A program made the translations under genes and the position numbers. This document shows, one piece after another, positions 16,450 through 24,980 of a stretch of DNA of 64,000 nucleotides; positions within the stretch are counted from its first letter, which is position 1; every line of letters starts with the position of its first letter. The DNA is from Prauserella_A oleivorans. GTDB lineage: Bacteria > Actinomycetota > Actinomycetes > Mycobacteriales > Pseudonocardiaceae. The notes beneath the pieces were generated by a model. It had not been told where the DNA came from and ran no database searches. It worked only from the letters and a program-made list of their open reading frames with translations. The stretch is taken from positions 496,001-560,000 of the forward strand of contig NZ_JBHUNT010000001.1 in the NCBI RefSeq assembly GCF_042685745.1, in the 5' to 3' direction.

Positions 16450-17175
16450 TTACGGCATCCGGCGCTGATATTCCTCCACGGCCAGCGTCCCCGCCGACCG
16501 GATGTGGTCTTCACAAGCCCGGCGCGCGGCGTCCGGGTCGCGCTGGTCCGCGGCGGCGTCGGCGATCCGGCGAAGCTGCCGCAGGGACAGCCGGACCCGC
16601 TCGTCGTCCTTGAAGGCGTAGTGACGGAACTGGCCGATCCGGACGTGGACGCCGGCCAGGTCGGCCTGCAACACCTGATTGCCGGCACCCTCCAGCAGGA
16701 TCTCGTAGAAGCGGTCCTTGAGCCGACCCCGCTCGGCCAGGTCGGCGTCGAGCATACGGCTCTCCATCAACGCGACGTGGTCCAGCAACGCGGCGGCCTG
16801 CTCGTCCGACGCTCGGGCGGCGAAGAGCTCACCCGCGAGACCCTCCAGCGAGCCCCGCACCTCGTAGATGGACCGGATCTCGTGCGCGGTGAGCACGGCG
16901 ACGATGGGCCCGCGGTGCGGCCGCATCGTGATGAGGCGTTCGGCTTCGAGCTGGCGAAGCGCCTCCCGGATCACGGTGCGGGACACGCCGTAGCGCGCAC
17001 ACAACGCGCTCTCGGTCAGCCGATCCCCGGGACGCAGCCGCTGTTCGAAGATGTCCATCCTGAGCAGCCGCACGACTTCCAGGCGAACCGGTGCCGCAGT
17101 GCGCTCCACCTTGACCACCGCTCCGTCGTCGACCGGCGCCGCGTACTGCGTGGCGCCTGCCGGCCAGCTGCTCAT
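16450..17175 (-). CDS. GntR-family (FCD/FadR subfamily) transcriptional regulator
   Basis: 241 aa. The N-terminal winged HTH is at residues ~30-95 (RLLRMDIFEQRLRPGDRLTESALCARYGVSRTVIREALRQLEAERLITMRPHRGPIVAVL). The C-terminal all-helical FCD ligand domain runs from ~100 to 235, with LMESRMLD, GQFRHYAF and AARRACEDHI. FCD regulators usually bind acids or sugar acids and repress catabolic genes. A perfect 17-bp palindrome sits 41 bp upstream of its start, beside a TACAAT -10-like box, so autorepression is likely. It is divergent from the AcoR-like activator and may co-regulate the catabolic island. Confidence 0.9.
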   Translation of the reverse strand: MSSWPAGATQYAAPVDDGAVVKVERTAAPVRLEVVRLLRMDIFEQRLRPGDRLTESALCARYGVSRTVIREALRQLEAERLITMRPHRGPIVAVLTAHEIRSIYEVRGSLEGLAGELFAARASDEQAAALLDHVALMESRMLDADLAERGRLKDRFYEILLEGAGNQVLQADLAGVHVRIGQFRHYAFKDDERVRLSLRQLRRIADAAADQRDPDAARRACEDHIRSAGTLAVEEYQRRMP

Positions 17176-17209
17176 CCGGTCGCTCCCCCGTTGTGGTGTA
17201 CGCCTCTTG

Positions 17210-17232
17210 ATTGTATGACGGTAGTACCGTCA
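17210..17232 (-). promoter_or_regulatory. GntR operator palindrome abutting a -10 box
   Basis: TGACGGTAGTACCGTCA (17216-17232) is a perfect palindrome with 8-bp arms around one central base. On the minus strand it directly precedes TACAAT (17215-17210), a good -10 match for the GntR gene. Binding there would block that promoter and could also affect the divergent activator gene starting at 17315. Confidence 0.65.
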
Positions 17233-17314
17233 CCATGGCGATGGCGCGTGCGGTGATGCTCGTCACGGCCGACCGGGTGTCGTTCGACCGCCGCTCGGAC
17301 CAAAGGAGGTCTGA

Positions 17315-19030
17315 TTGCTAGACAGTGCTCGGATCGAGGAAGCCAAGGCCGCGTGCCTGCTGGCCGCCGAAGCGGAGCCGACCCCGTCCGCCGAACTCGT
17401 GAACTCGTGGCGACGCAGTCACGCCGCACTGGGCGCCCCGACCAACGTGCGTGACGTACCGCGCGTGGCCGAGGACGTCCTCGACGCCCAGCTGCTGGAG
17501 ATGTTCCGCGCGCCGCTGCAACGGTTCGCCGAAACGCTGCACGGCACCGGGCTCGCATTGCTGCTGTCGGACCCGAGCGGCCGGATCCTGGAGCGGTGGT
17601 CGAGCGACAGCACTGCCGAGCGGCATCTGGAGAGCGTCGGCACGCTGCGAGGCGCGGTGCTGTCCGAGGAGGCGGTCGGGACCAACGGGGTCGGGACCGC
17701 CCTGGCGACCGGCCACCTCGTCCAGGTGCGTGGTCCGGAACATTTCGCGGACTTCTACCGCAGCGCCATGTGCACCGGGGCTCCGGTACGGCATCCGCTC
17801 ACCGGACGGACGCTCGGCGCCGTCACGCTCTCGTGCGAGGTCGCACCGCGGGCCGAGCTGCTGCCTCCGCTGCTGCACACGGTCACCACGCAACTGCAGC
17901 AGCACGTGCTCGAGGTCGAGCGCCCCGCGTCGAGGCGCGCGCTGGAGACGTTCGTGAGCATGGCCAGTTCCCGCACCGAGCCCGTGGTCGTGCTCGGCCC
18001 CCGCGGGCTGGTGATGCAGAACGCCCAGGCGAGCAGGCTCAGCCACGAGCACATCGCGGAGATCCAGGCGGTCTGCCGCGACATCCGCCCCACCGGCGGC
18101 AGCGCCAGGCGGGTGCGGACCGACAACCTCACCCTCGAGGTGAGCTCGTCGGAGCCCGGCAACCACCTCGTGGTCATCCGGTCGGCGCCGCTTCCCGTGC
18201 GCACCAGCACGGGCACGGCCCGGGCGACGCCGGCGTTGGTGGGACGCAGCCCCGACTGGCTGGCCGCACTGCAGGAGGTCGCCCGGGCGCGGCTGGAACG
18301 CTCACCGCTGACACTCGCCGGCGAGCCAGGCGTCGGGAAGCTGTCCGTGGCCCTGGGTGTTCCCTACGTCCCGGGGCGGGTCCCCGCCGGATACACCGTG
18401 CTCGACTCCGCCGAGAGCCACGTCATGGGTTCCCGCGAGTGGCTGCAGAAGGTCGCGGGCGCGATGCGGTCGGGCGACACGGTGTGTGTGCGGGCGGCCG
18501 AGACGCTCGACCGTGCCACCCTGGCCGGGCTGCGGTCGGTGCTCGACACCGGCGCCACGTCCGTCGTCACGTTGTCGACGGCCGATGAGCGGGAGGCGGA
18601 GGACTTCGCGGTGAGGCTGGGCGGCAACCGCGTCGTCTGGCTGCCGCCGCTGCGCGACCGGGTGGCCGACATCCCGGAGCTGTGGAATGCCTTCGCCCGC
18701 ACCGCGGCGCCCACGGCACGGCTCGTGCTGAGCGAGGACGCGCTGCGGGTCCTGCGCGGACACCGCTGGCCGGGCAACCTCGTCGAGCTGCGATCCCTGG
18801 TCGAGCGCCTGGCCGCCTCCGGCGCGTCCGGCCCGGTCGAGCCCGGCGACCTGCCCGCCTCGCTGCGGACGGAGGATCCCGCGCTGCCACTGATCGAGCA
18901 GGTCGAGTTGCGCGCGATCCGGCAGGCCTTGCAGGAGGCGGGCGGCAACCGGGCGAAGGCGGCGGAGATCCTCGGCATCTCGCGAGCGACGATCTATCGC
19001 AAGATGAAGAGTTACCGCCTGACGGCCTGA
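17315..19030 (+). CDS. AcoR-like transcriptional activator (GAF, degenerate AAA+, Fis HTH)
   Basis: 571 aa. The start TTG 17315 is supported by a near-ideal SD AAAGGAGGT four bases upstream. The N-terminal region has the AcoR-type SWRRSHAALG and a GAF sensor (residues ~60-210, with VLSEEAVGTNGVGTALATG and VRGPEHFADFYRSAMCTGAPVRHPLTG). The central AAA+ domain is eroded: the Walker A equivalent reads GEPGVGKLSVALG and no GAFTGA sigma-54 contact loop is visible. The C-terminal Fis-type HTH is ALQEAGGNRAKAAEILGISRATIYRKMKSY. Actinobacteria generally lack sigma-54, so it likely works with a sigma-70 polymerase. It probably induces the neighbouring SDR and esterase-BVMO genes. Confidence 0.87.
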   Translation: MLDSARIEEAKAACLLAAEAEPTPSAELVNSWRRSHAALGAPTNVRDVPRVAEDVLDAQLLEMFRAPLQRFAETLHGTGLALLLSDPSGRILERWSSDSTAERHLESVGTLRGAVLSEEAVGTNGVGTALATGHLVQVRGPEHFADFYRSAMCTGAPVRHPLTGRTLGAVTLSCEVAPRAELLPPLLHTVTTQLQQHVLEVERPASRRALETFVSMASSRTEPVVVLGPRGLVMQNAQASRLSHEHIAEIQAVCRDIRPTGGSARRVRTDNLTLEVSSSEPGNHLVVIRSAPLPVRTSTGTARATPALVGRSPDWLAALQEVARARLERSPLTLAGEPGVGKLSVALGVPYVPGRVPAGYTVLDSAESHVMGSREWLQKVAGAMRSGDTVCVRAAETLDRATLAGLRSVLDTGATSVVTLSTADEREAEDFAVRLGGNRVVWLPPLRDRVADIPELWNAFARTAAPTARLVLSEDALRVLRGHRWPGNLVELRSLVERLAASGASGPVEPGDLPASLRTEDPALPLIEQVELRAIRQALQEAGGNRAKAAEILGISRATIYRKMKSYRLTA

Positions 19031-19046
19031 CCGGGCCCGCCGGTCG

Positions 19047-19775
19047 TCATTGCGCGAGGTAGCCGCCGTCGATGACGAGCTCGGACCCCGTCATGAAGCT
19101 CGACTCGTCGCTGGCCAGGTACACGGCCCCGTAGGCGATCTCCTCGGGCAGGCCGGGCCGTCCCATCGGGGTCTGGCTCACGACGTAAGCGTTGACGTCC
19201 TCGTCCTGCGCGTCGGTGAGCGGGGTGGCGATGAAGCCGGGATGCAGCGAGTTGACCCGGATGCCGTCGCGCGCGTGGGTGATCGCCACGTTCTTCGACA
19301 TGGTGCGCACCGCACCCTTCGTCGCGTGGTAGGCATGTGCGCCCGCCACCGCGGCCGACCCCCAGATCGACGACACGTTGACGATGGACCCGCCGCCCTG
19401 CGCCAGCATGTGCGGGATCACGGCACGCATGCCGAGCCATGTTCCGGTCTGGTTCACCGCGACCACGCGGTTCCAGTCGTCGATGCCGAGCTCGTGGGCG
19501 GGTTCGTAGGTGATGATCCCGGCGTTGTTCACGAGCGCGTCGACCCGGCCGTGCCGCGTGACCACGTCGTCGACGACCCGGGCCCAGTCGTCCACACTCG
19601 ACACATCGAGCTGCTGGTACTCGATGCCGGAGCCGATCTCGGCGTAGTCGCCTGCCTTGCCGCGACTCGTGGCGATCACCGTGGCGCCCTCTCGGGCGAA
19701 CACCTCGGCGATCGACCGGCCGATGCCTCGGCTGGCTCCGGTGACGACGGCGACTTTGCCTGCCAAGCGGGGCAT
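19047..19775 (-). CDS. SDR-family NAD(P)-dependent oxidoreductase
   Basis: 242 aa from ATG 19775 with AGGAGG upstream. Classical short-chain dehydrogenase: cofactor motif TGASRGIG (residues ~12-19), NNAG (NNAGIIT), catalytic Ser in VSSIWGS and Tyr-Lys in AYHATKGA, and a C-terminal DGGYLAQ. It probably interconverts a secondary alcohol and ketone. It is divergent from the esterase-BVMO operon across a 258-bp control region, and its 3' end faces the AcoR-like gene 16 bp away. It could generate the ketone substrate of the monooxygenase. Specificity is inferred from context. Confidence 0.9.
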   Translation of the reverse strand: MPRLAGKVAVVTGASRGIGRSIAEVFAREGATVIATSRGKAGDYAEIGSGIEYQQLDVSSVDDWARVVDDVVTRHGRVDALVNNAGIITYEPAHELGIDDWNRVVAVNQTGTWLGMRAVIPHMLAQGGGSIVNVSSIWGSAAVAGAHAYHATKGAVRTMSKNVAITHARDGIRVNSLHPGFIATPLTDAQDEDVNAYVVSQTPMGRPGLPEEIAYGAVYLASDESSFMTGSELVIDGGYLAQ

Positions 19776-19900
19776 TGACTCCTCCTGATGAACGACCGAT
19801 GCGGTGGGCGAACGGACTCGCCCTTGCGGCGCGCTCGTGCGCTCGAGACGAGTGTGGGGGCGGCGCGCCACTGCCGAGTGCGTCACTTTGAGAGCGCGGT

Positions 19901-19926
19901 GTCGCAATCTGCGACGCCTGTCGCAT
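19901..19926. promoter_or_regulatory. Candidate activator site in the SDR/esterase divergent promoter
   Basis: GTCGCA-ATC-TGCGAC (19901-19915) is a perfect 6-bp-arm inverted repeat. Another half-site TGTCGCA follows at 19920-19926. It lies between the divergent SDR gene (start 19775) and the esterase gene (start 20034), about 120 bp from each. It is a plausible target of the AcoR-like activator encoded next to it. Confidence 0.45.
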
Positions 19927-20033
19927 CCGGCTCCCGTTCCGGATCAGGGTGGGCACGTGCCCGACAGGACGGCACCCGCGCGCCGACTTCCGCCGCGGTG
20001 ACCGTGACCGGATGGTCAGGGAGATGACGTGCC

Positions 20034-20948
20034 ATGACTGAACCCGAACCGCAGGACCTCCTCGGCCGGATCTACGCGCAGTGGGCGGTGGAGATGGCCA
20101 GGTATCCGGACATGTCCACCGAGCTGCTGCGCATCGTCTTCGACGACTGGCAGCGGGCGACCGCCGAGCCGGAGGACGTCACCTACCGGCACACCGAGTT
20201 CGGTGGCGTGCCCGGCATCCAGGTGCGCCCCCTGGGTGCCGACAGCTCGCGGATCCTGCTGCTGATGCACGGCGGCGGGTTCGCGCTCGGATCGTCCGCG
20301 AGCCACCGGAAACTGGCCGGGCACCTGGCGAAGGCGTGTGGTGTGGAGGCGTTCGTGGCCGACTTCCGCCTCGCCCCCGAGCACCCCTACCCCGCGGCGA
20401 TCGAGGACGGCCTCAGCGTCGTCGACGCGCTCGTCGCCCGCGGCCACGCGATGCGCGACATCACGCTGGCCGGCGACAGCGCGGGCGGGAACCTGGTGAT
20501 CGCGATGACGCTGCGGCTCATGGCGGCGGGCCGGGAGCTGCCGCGCCAGGTGCTGACCATGTCGCCTTGGCTGAACATGGAGAACAACGGCGCCACCCTC
20601 GACACCAACGACGCCACCGACTTCCTCATCGCCAAGGAAGGCCTGCAGGCGAACATCGACCGCTACCTGGGCGGAACCGGTGTCGAGCCGACCAATCCGT
20701 TCGTCAACCCGCTCTACGCCGACCTCACCGGATTCCCGCGGCTCTACATCACCGCCGGTGACGTCGAGTCGCTGTACGACGACAGCGTCCGGCTGCACGC
20801 GCTGGCCGAGAAGTGCGGCGTCGACGTCACCTTCACCGTCGGCGAAGGCCAGCAGCACGTCTTCCCGTTCCTGGCGGGCCGGCATGAACGCGCCGACCAG
20901 GAGATCGCGGCGATGGCCGCCTGGTACGCGGCCGGTTACGAAGCCTGA
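20034..20948 (+). CDS. Alpha/beta hydrolase, hormone-sensitive-lipase-type esterase
   Basis: 304 aa. The oxyanion-hole motif HGGGF (79-83) and nucleophile elbow GDSAGG (Ser149) define an HSL/family IV carboxylesterase. The remaining triad members probably lie in the ITAGDVESLYDDS segment (Asp) and EGQQHVFPF (His). As the first gene of the operon and next to the BVMO, it likely hydrolyses the ester or lactone made by that enzyme. Start ATG 20034 follows CAGGGAG. The acyl-chain preference cannot be read from sequence. Confidence 0.9.
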   Translation: MTEPEPQDLLGRIYAQWAVEMARYPDMSTELLRIVFDDWQRATAEPEDVTYRHTEFGGVPGIQVRPLGADSSRILLLMHGGGFALGSSASHRKLAGHLAKACGVEAFVADFRLAPEHPYPAAIEDGLSVVDALVARGHAMRDITLAGDSAGGNLVIAMTLRLMAAGRELPRQVLTMSPWLNMENNGATLDTNDATDFLIAKEGLQANIDRYLGGTGVEPTNPFVNPLYADLTGFPRLYITAGDVESLYDDSVRLHALAEKCGVDVTFTVGEGQQHVFPFLAGRHERADQEIAAMAAWYAAGYEA

Positions 20949-20995
20949 CTCGCAGCAGCAACTCCCACTCCCCATTTCGACCTCGAGGAAGCGAC

Positions 20996-22642
20996 ATGAC
21001 CGAGCAACACGTGAGCGACACCGACGTCGACGCCGTCGTCATCGGCGCGGGCTTCTCCGGCCTGGCGATGCTGTACCACCTGCGGGAGATCGGGCTCGAC
21101 ACCCGCATCGTGGAGGCCACCGACGGCGTCGGCGGCACGTGGTGGGTGAACCGCTACCCCGGCGTCCGCACGGACAGCGAATTCCACTACTACTCCTTCT
21201 CCTTCTCCAAGGAGGTGCGCGAGGAGTGGACGTGGACCGAGCGCTACCCGTCGGGCAAGGAGGTGCTGGCGTACCTCAACTTCGTGGCCGACCGGCTCGA
21301 CCTGCGCAAGGACATCCTGCTGAACTCCCGCGTGCGCTCGGCCGTCTGGGACGAACCGACCAACCGCTGGTCGGTGCACCTCGAGGACGGGCGCACGCTG
21401 ACCGCCACGTACGTGGTCAGCGGCATGGGCGTGCTGTCGCAGCCGATCTACCCGGACATCCCCGGCATCGACAGCTTCGCCGGCGAGCGGTACCACACCG
21501 CGGAGTGGCCGCGGGAGGGCGTCGACCTGTCCGGCAAGCGGGTCGGGCTCATCGGCCTCGGCGCGTCCGGCATCCAGGTGGTGCCGGTGGTCGCCGAGCA
21601 GGCCGGTGAGTTCTACGTGTTCCAGCGCACGCCGAACTACGTGGTCGAGACCAACAACGACAAGGTCACCGCCGAGTGGATGCAGTACGTGCGCGACCAC
21701 TACGACGAGATCTACGAGAAGGCCGCCAACCACCCGTTCGGTGTGGCGATGGAGCCCGCCGAGCACAGCGCGCTGGAGGTCGACGCCCAGAAGCGCAAGG
21801 AGATCTTCGAGAGCAAGTGGAACGAGGGCGGGTTCCACTTCGCCAACGAATGCTTCACCGACCTGGCCAGCAACCTCGAGGCCGCCGAACTGGCCTCGGA
21901 GTTCATCCGTTCCAAGATCCGGGAGATCGTGAAGGATCCCGAGACCGCGGAACTGTTGTGCCCGAAGGACTACGCGTTCAACGGCAAGCGGGTGCCGACG
22001 GGGCACAACTACTACGACACCTTCAACCGCGACAACGTGCACCTCGTCGACGTGAAATCGACGCCGATCTCCGAGGTGACCCCGCGCGGCCTGCGGGTGG
22101 GCGACACTGACTACGAGCTCGACGTGCTCATCTTCGCCACTGGATTCGACGCGATGACCGGCACTCTGACGGCGATCGACATCGTCGGCCGCGACGGCCT
22201 GGTCCTGCGCGAGAAGTGGGAACGCGAAGGGCTCCGGAGCAACCTCGGCATTTCCGTGCACGGGTTCCCGAACTTCTTCATGTCGCTGGGCCCGCAGACG
22301 CCGTACTCGAACCTGATCGTGCCGATCCAGCTGGGCGCGCAGTGGTTGCAGCGGCTGCTGGTGTGGGCCAGGCGCAACGGCGTCGAGCAGATCGAGGCAA
22401 CCCGTGAGTCCGAGGACTGGTGGGCCGAGGAGACCAACCGCGCGGGCGAGGCGACGGTCATGGCGTCCGAAGGCGAGAAGGCCGGTGCCTGGTTCCTCGG
22501 CCACAACGTACCCGGCAAGGCGAGGGCGTTTCAGGTGTACATGGGCGGCGGCCAGATCTACCAGGACTTCTGCCGCCAGGCCGAGCAGGAGGAGTACCGC
22601 TCGTTCCGGGCCGACCTCCAGCGACAGGCAGCCGTCAAGTGA
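20996..22642 (+). CDS. Type I Baeyer-Villiger monooxygenase (FAD/NADPH)
   Basis: 548 aa, usual size for the family. The N-terminal FAD Rossmann motif is VVIGAGFSGLAMLY (~15-28) with GVGGTWWVNRYPGVRTDSE following. The BVMO fingerprint FxGxxxHxxxWP is FAGERYHTAEWP (161-172). The second Rossmann motif for NADPH is GLIGLGASGIQVVP, and the late ATGFDAMTG motif is present. It inserts oxygen next to a ketone carbonyl, giving an ester or lactone. The surroundings (esterase before; SDR, ALDH and ADH after) support a cyclic or long-chain ketone pathway. Start ATG 20996 after GAGGAAG. Confidence 0.95.
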   Translation: MTEQHVSDTDVDAVVIGAGFSGLAMLYHLREIGLDTRIVEATDGVGGTWWVNRYPGVRTDSEFHYYSFSFSKEVREEWTWTERYPSGKEVLAYLNFVADRLDLRKDILLNSRVRSAVWDEPTNRWSVHLEDGRTLTATYVVSGMGVLSQPIYPDIPGIDSFAGERYHTAEWPREGVDLSGKRVGLIGLGASGIQVVPVVAEQAGEFYVFQRTPNYVVETNNDKVTAEWMQYVRDHYDEIYEKAANHPFGVAMEPAEHSALEVDAQKRKEIFESKWNEGGFHFANECFTDLASNLEAAELASEFIRSKIREIVKDPETAELLCPKDYAFNGKRVPTGHNYYDTFNRDNVHLVDVKSTPISEVTPRGLRVGDTDYELDVLIFATGFDAMTGTLTAIDIVGRDGLVLREKWEREGLRSNLGISVHGFPNFFMSLGPQTPYSNLIVPIQLGAQWLQRLLVWARRNGVEQIEATRESEDWWAEETNRAGEATVMASEGEKAGAWFLGHNVPGKARAFQVYMGGGQIYQDFCRQAEQEEYRSFRADLQRQAAVK

Positions 22643-22668
22643 CCCGATCCGAAGGGAGTCCAGCGGAG

Positions 22669-23442
22669 ATGACAGGCCGGCTGGCAGGCAAGACCGCCAT
22701 TCTCACCGGTGCCGCGTCCGGCATGGGACGCGTGACGGCGGAGCTGTTCGCCCGTGAGGGCGCGTCGGTGGCCCTCACCGACGTCAACGACGACGGCGGC
22801 AAGGCGGCGGTCGAGGAGATCACCGCCGCCGGTGGTGAGGCCGGGTACTGGCACCTCGACGTCAGTGACGAGTCGGCGATCGAATCGGTGTTCGCCGACA
22901 TCGTGTCGCGCTTCGGCAAGCTCGACATTCTCGTCAACTGTGCCGGGGTGATGGGGCCGGACAAGCCGACCCACGAGGTGTCCGAAGAGGACTTCGACGC
23001 GCTGTTCGCCGTCGACGTCAAGGGCGTGTTCTTCTGCACCAAGCACGCGGTGCCGCACATGATCGCGACCGGGAAGGGCAGCATCGTCAACTTCTCGTCG
23101 ATCTACGGGCTGATCGGCAACGACGAGTTCACCACGTATCACGTGGCGAAGGGCGCCGTGACGATGCAGACCAAGCAGGACGCCGCGACGTACGGCAAGC
23201 ACAACATCCGGGTCAACTCGGTGCACCCGAGCACGGTGCTCACGCCGCTCGTGGAAGGCATCGCGGCCGACTATCCCGGTGGGCTTCCCGCCTACGAGGA
23301 GATGATGACCGGCAACCAGTCGCTGCGCCGCCTGGGCAGGCCGATCGACGTCGCCTACGGCGTGCTGTACCTCGCCTCCGACGAGGCCGACTGGGTCACC
23401 GGCGTGAGCCTTCCGATCGACGGCGGCTACACCGCCCGCTGA
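22669..23442 (+). CDS. SDR-family oxidoreductase, probable alcohol dehydrogenase
   Basis: 257 aa. Cofactor loop TGAASGMG, LTDVNDDGG (Asp at the end of beta-2 suggests NAD preference), NCAGVM, catalytic FSSIYG and TYHVAKGA, and C-terminal DGGYTAR. It belongs to the same fold as the divergent SDR at 19047-19775, and the two could act on different alcohols in one pathway. Start ATG 22669 has GCGGAG upstream. It is 26 bp downstream of the BVMO and 35 bp upstream of the ALDH, and so inside the operon. Confidence 0.91.
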   Translation: MTGRLAGKTAILTGAASGMGRVTAELFAREGASVALTDVNDDGGKAAVEEITAAGGEAGYWHLDVSDESAIESVFADIVSRFGKLDILVNCAGVMGPDKPTHEVSEEDFDALFAVDVKGVFFCTKHAVPHMIATGKGSIVNFSSIYGLIGNDEFTTYHVAKGAVTMQTKQDAATYGKHNIRVNSVHPSTVLTPLVEGIAADYPGGLPAYEEMMTGNQSLRRLGRPIDVAYGVLYLASDEADWVTGVSLPIDGGYTAR

Positions 23443-23477
23443 ATCGCCACGCCCGCGCAGAAAGGACCACCACCCCG

Positions 23478-24980
23478 ATGAGTTCCACGGACTCGCTGGA
23501 CTCTCCCGCCGTCGCCCTGGTTCACGGGCGAAAGGTGCCGACCGGCCTGTACATCGACGGCACCTGGCGCCCGACGGGCGCGACGTTCACGGTCGCCGAT
23601 CCCGCCGAAGGTACGGCCGTCGCCGAGGTCGCCGACGCGACCGGCGAGCACGCGCTGGAGGCCCTCGACGCGGCCACGCGTGCGCAAGAGGACTGGGGCG
23701 CCTGGGCACCAAGGGCACGTGCCGAGCTGTTCCACACCGCCCACCAGCTGCTGCAGGACCGGGCCGAGGACTTCGCCGCCGTCATGACCGCCGAGAGCGG
23801 CAAGCCGCTCGCCGAGTCGCGCGCGGAGTTCGGTCTCTCCATCGGGTTCTTCCGGTGGTATGCCGAGCAGATCGGCCACCTGCACGGCACGTACGCACAC
23901 GGCTCGCCCGGCGGCTACCGGATCGTGGCGACCCACCAGCCGGTGGGGCCGTGTCTGCTCATCACGCCGTGGAACTTCCCACTGCTGATGTCGGCCCGCA
24001 AGGCCGGTGCCGCGCTGGCGGCCGGGTGTACCGCGGTGATGAAGAGCGCGCAGGAAACGCCGCTCACCGGGGCGCTGTTCGTGCAGACGCTACACGACGC
24101 CGGCTTCCCGCCGGGCGTGGTGAACCTGCTGCACACCACCACGTCGGCGGCGATCTCCGACGCCGTGCTGGGCGATGCGCGGCTGCGCAAGGTGAGCTTC
24201 ACCGGCTCTACCGGCGTGGGCAGTCACCTGCTCGGCAAGGCGGCGAACAACATCGTCAATGCCTCGATGGAACTCGGCGGCGACGGACCGTTCATCGTCC
24301 TCGACGACGCCGACGTCGACCTGGCCGTCGAGCAGGCGGTGGTGTGCAAGTTCCGCAACGCCGGCCAGGCCTGTGTGGCCGCCAACCGGATCATCCTGCA
24401 CGAGGCGATCGCGGAGGAGTTCACCGAGAAGTTCGTCGCGCAGGTGCGGAAACTCCGTGTCGGCAACGGGTTCTCCGACGGCGTCGACGTCGGCCCGATC
24501 ATCAGCGAGCGGCAACGCGACCGGGTCGGCGAGCTGGTGGCGGCGTTCCGGCAGCAGGGCGGAGAGATCCTGGCCGGTGGCGAGCCCGTCGACGGCCCCG
24601 GCTACTTCTTCGAGCCGACCGTCGTCCGCATGGACACGCGCGACCACACGCTGTGCGGCGAGGAGCTCTTCGCGCCGCTGGCGACCCTCTACACGGTCGG
24701 CTCGGTGCGCCAGGCCATCGAGTTCGCCAACGACACCCACTACGGCCTCGCCGCGTACGTGTTCACCCGAGACCTCAACCGTGCGGTCGCCGTCTCGGAG
24801 AAGCTCGACTTCGGCATGGTCGGCGTGAACCGGGGCATCATGGCCGATCCGGCGGCGCCGTTCGGCGGGGTCAAGTCGTCCGGCCTGGGCCGGGAAGGCG
24901 GGCACGACGGCATCTACGAGTTCCTCGAGCCGAAGTACCTCGCGCTCACGATCGACGAAACGGAGGCGATCGGAGTATGA
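23478..24980 (+). CDS. NAD(P)-dependent aldehyde dehydrogenase (succinate-semialdehyde-type)
   Basis: 500 aa. Catalytic Cys ~299 in FRNAGQACVAANR, general base Glu in MELGGDGPFIV, cofactor segment TPWNFPLLMSARKAGAALAAGC, SFTGSTGVGSHLL, and the C-terminal APFGGVKSSGLGREGGHDGIYEFLEPKYLAL. It is closest in pattern to GabD/succinate-semialdehyde dehydrogenases, which also oxidise omega-oxo acids. In this operon it would convert the aldehyde or oxo-acid made by the Fe-ADH to a carboxylate. Start ATG 23478; its stop overlaps the next gene (ATGA). Confidence 0.93.
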   Translation: MSSTDSLDSPAVALVHGRKVPTGLYIDGTWRPTGATFTVADPAEGTAVAEVADATGEHALEALDAATRAQEDWGAWAPRARAELFHTAHQLLQDRAEDFAAVMTAESGKPLAESRAEFGLSIGFFRWYAEQIGHLHGTYAHGSPGGYRIVATHQPVGPCLLITPWNFPLLMSARKAGAALAAGCTAVMKSAQETPLTGALFVQTLHDAGFPPGVVNLLHTTTSAAISDAVLGDARLRKVSFTGSTGVGSHLLGKAANNIVNASMELGGDGPFIVLDDADVDLAVEQAVVCKFRNAGQACVAANRIILHEAIAEEFTEKFVAQVRKLRVGNGFSDGVDVGPIISERQRDRVGELVAAFRQQGGEILAGGEPVDGPGYFFEPTVVRMDTRDHTLCGEELFAPLATLYTVGSVRQAIEFANDTHYGLAAYVFTRDLNRAVAVSEKLDFGMVGVNRGIMADPAAPFGGVKSSGLGREGGHDGIYEFLEPKYLALTIDETEAIGV

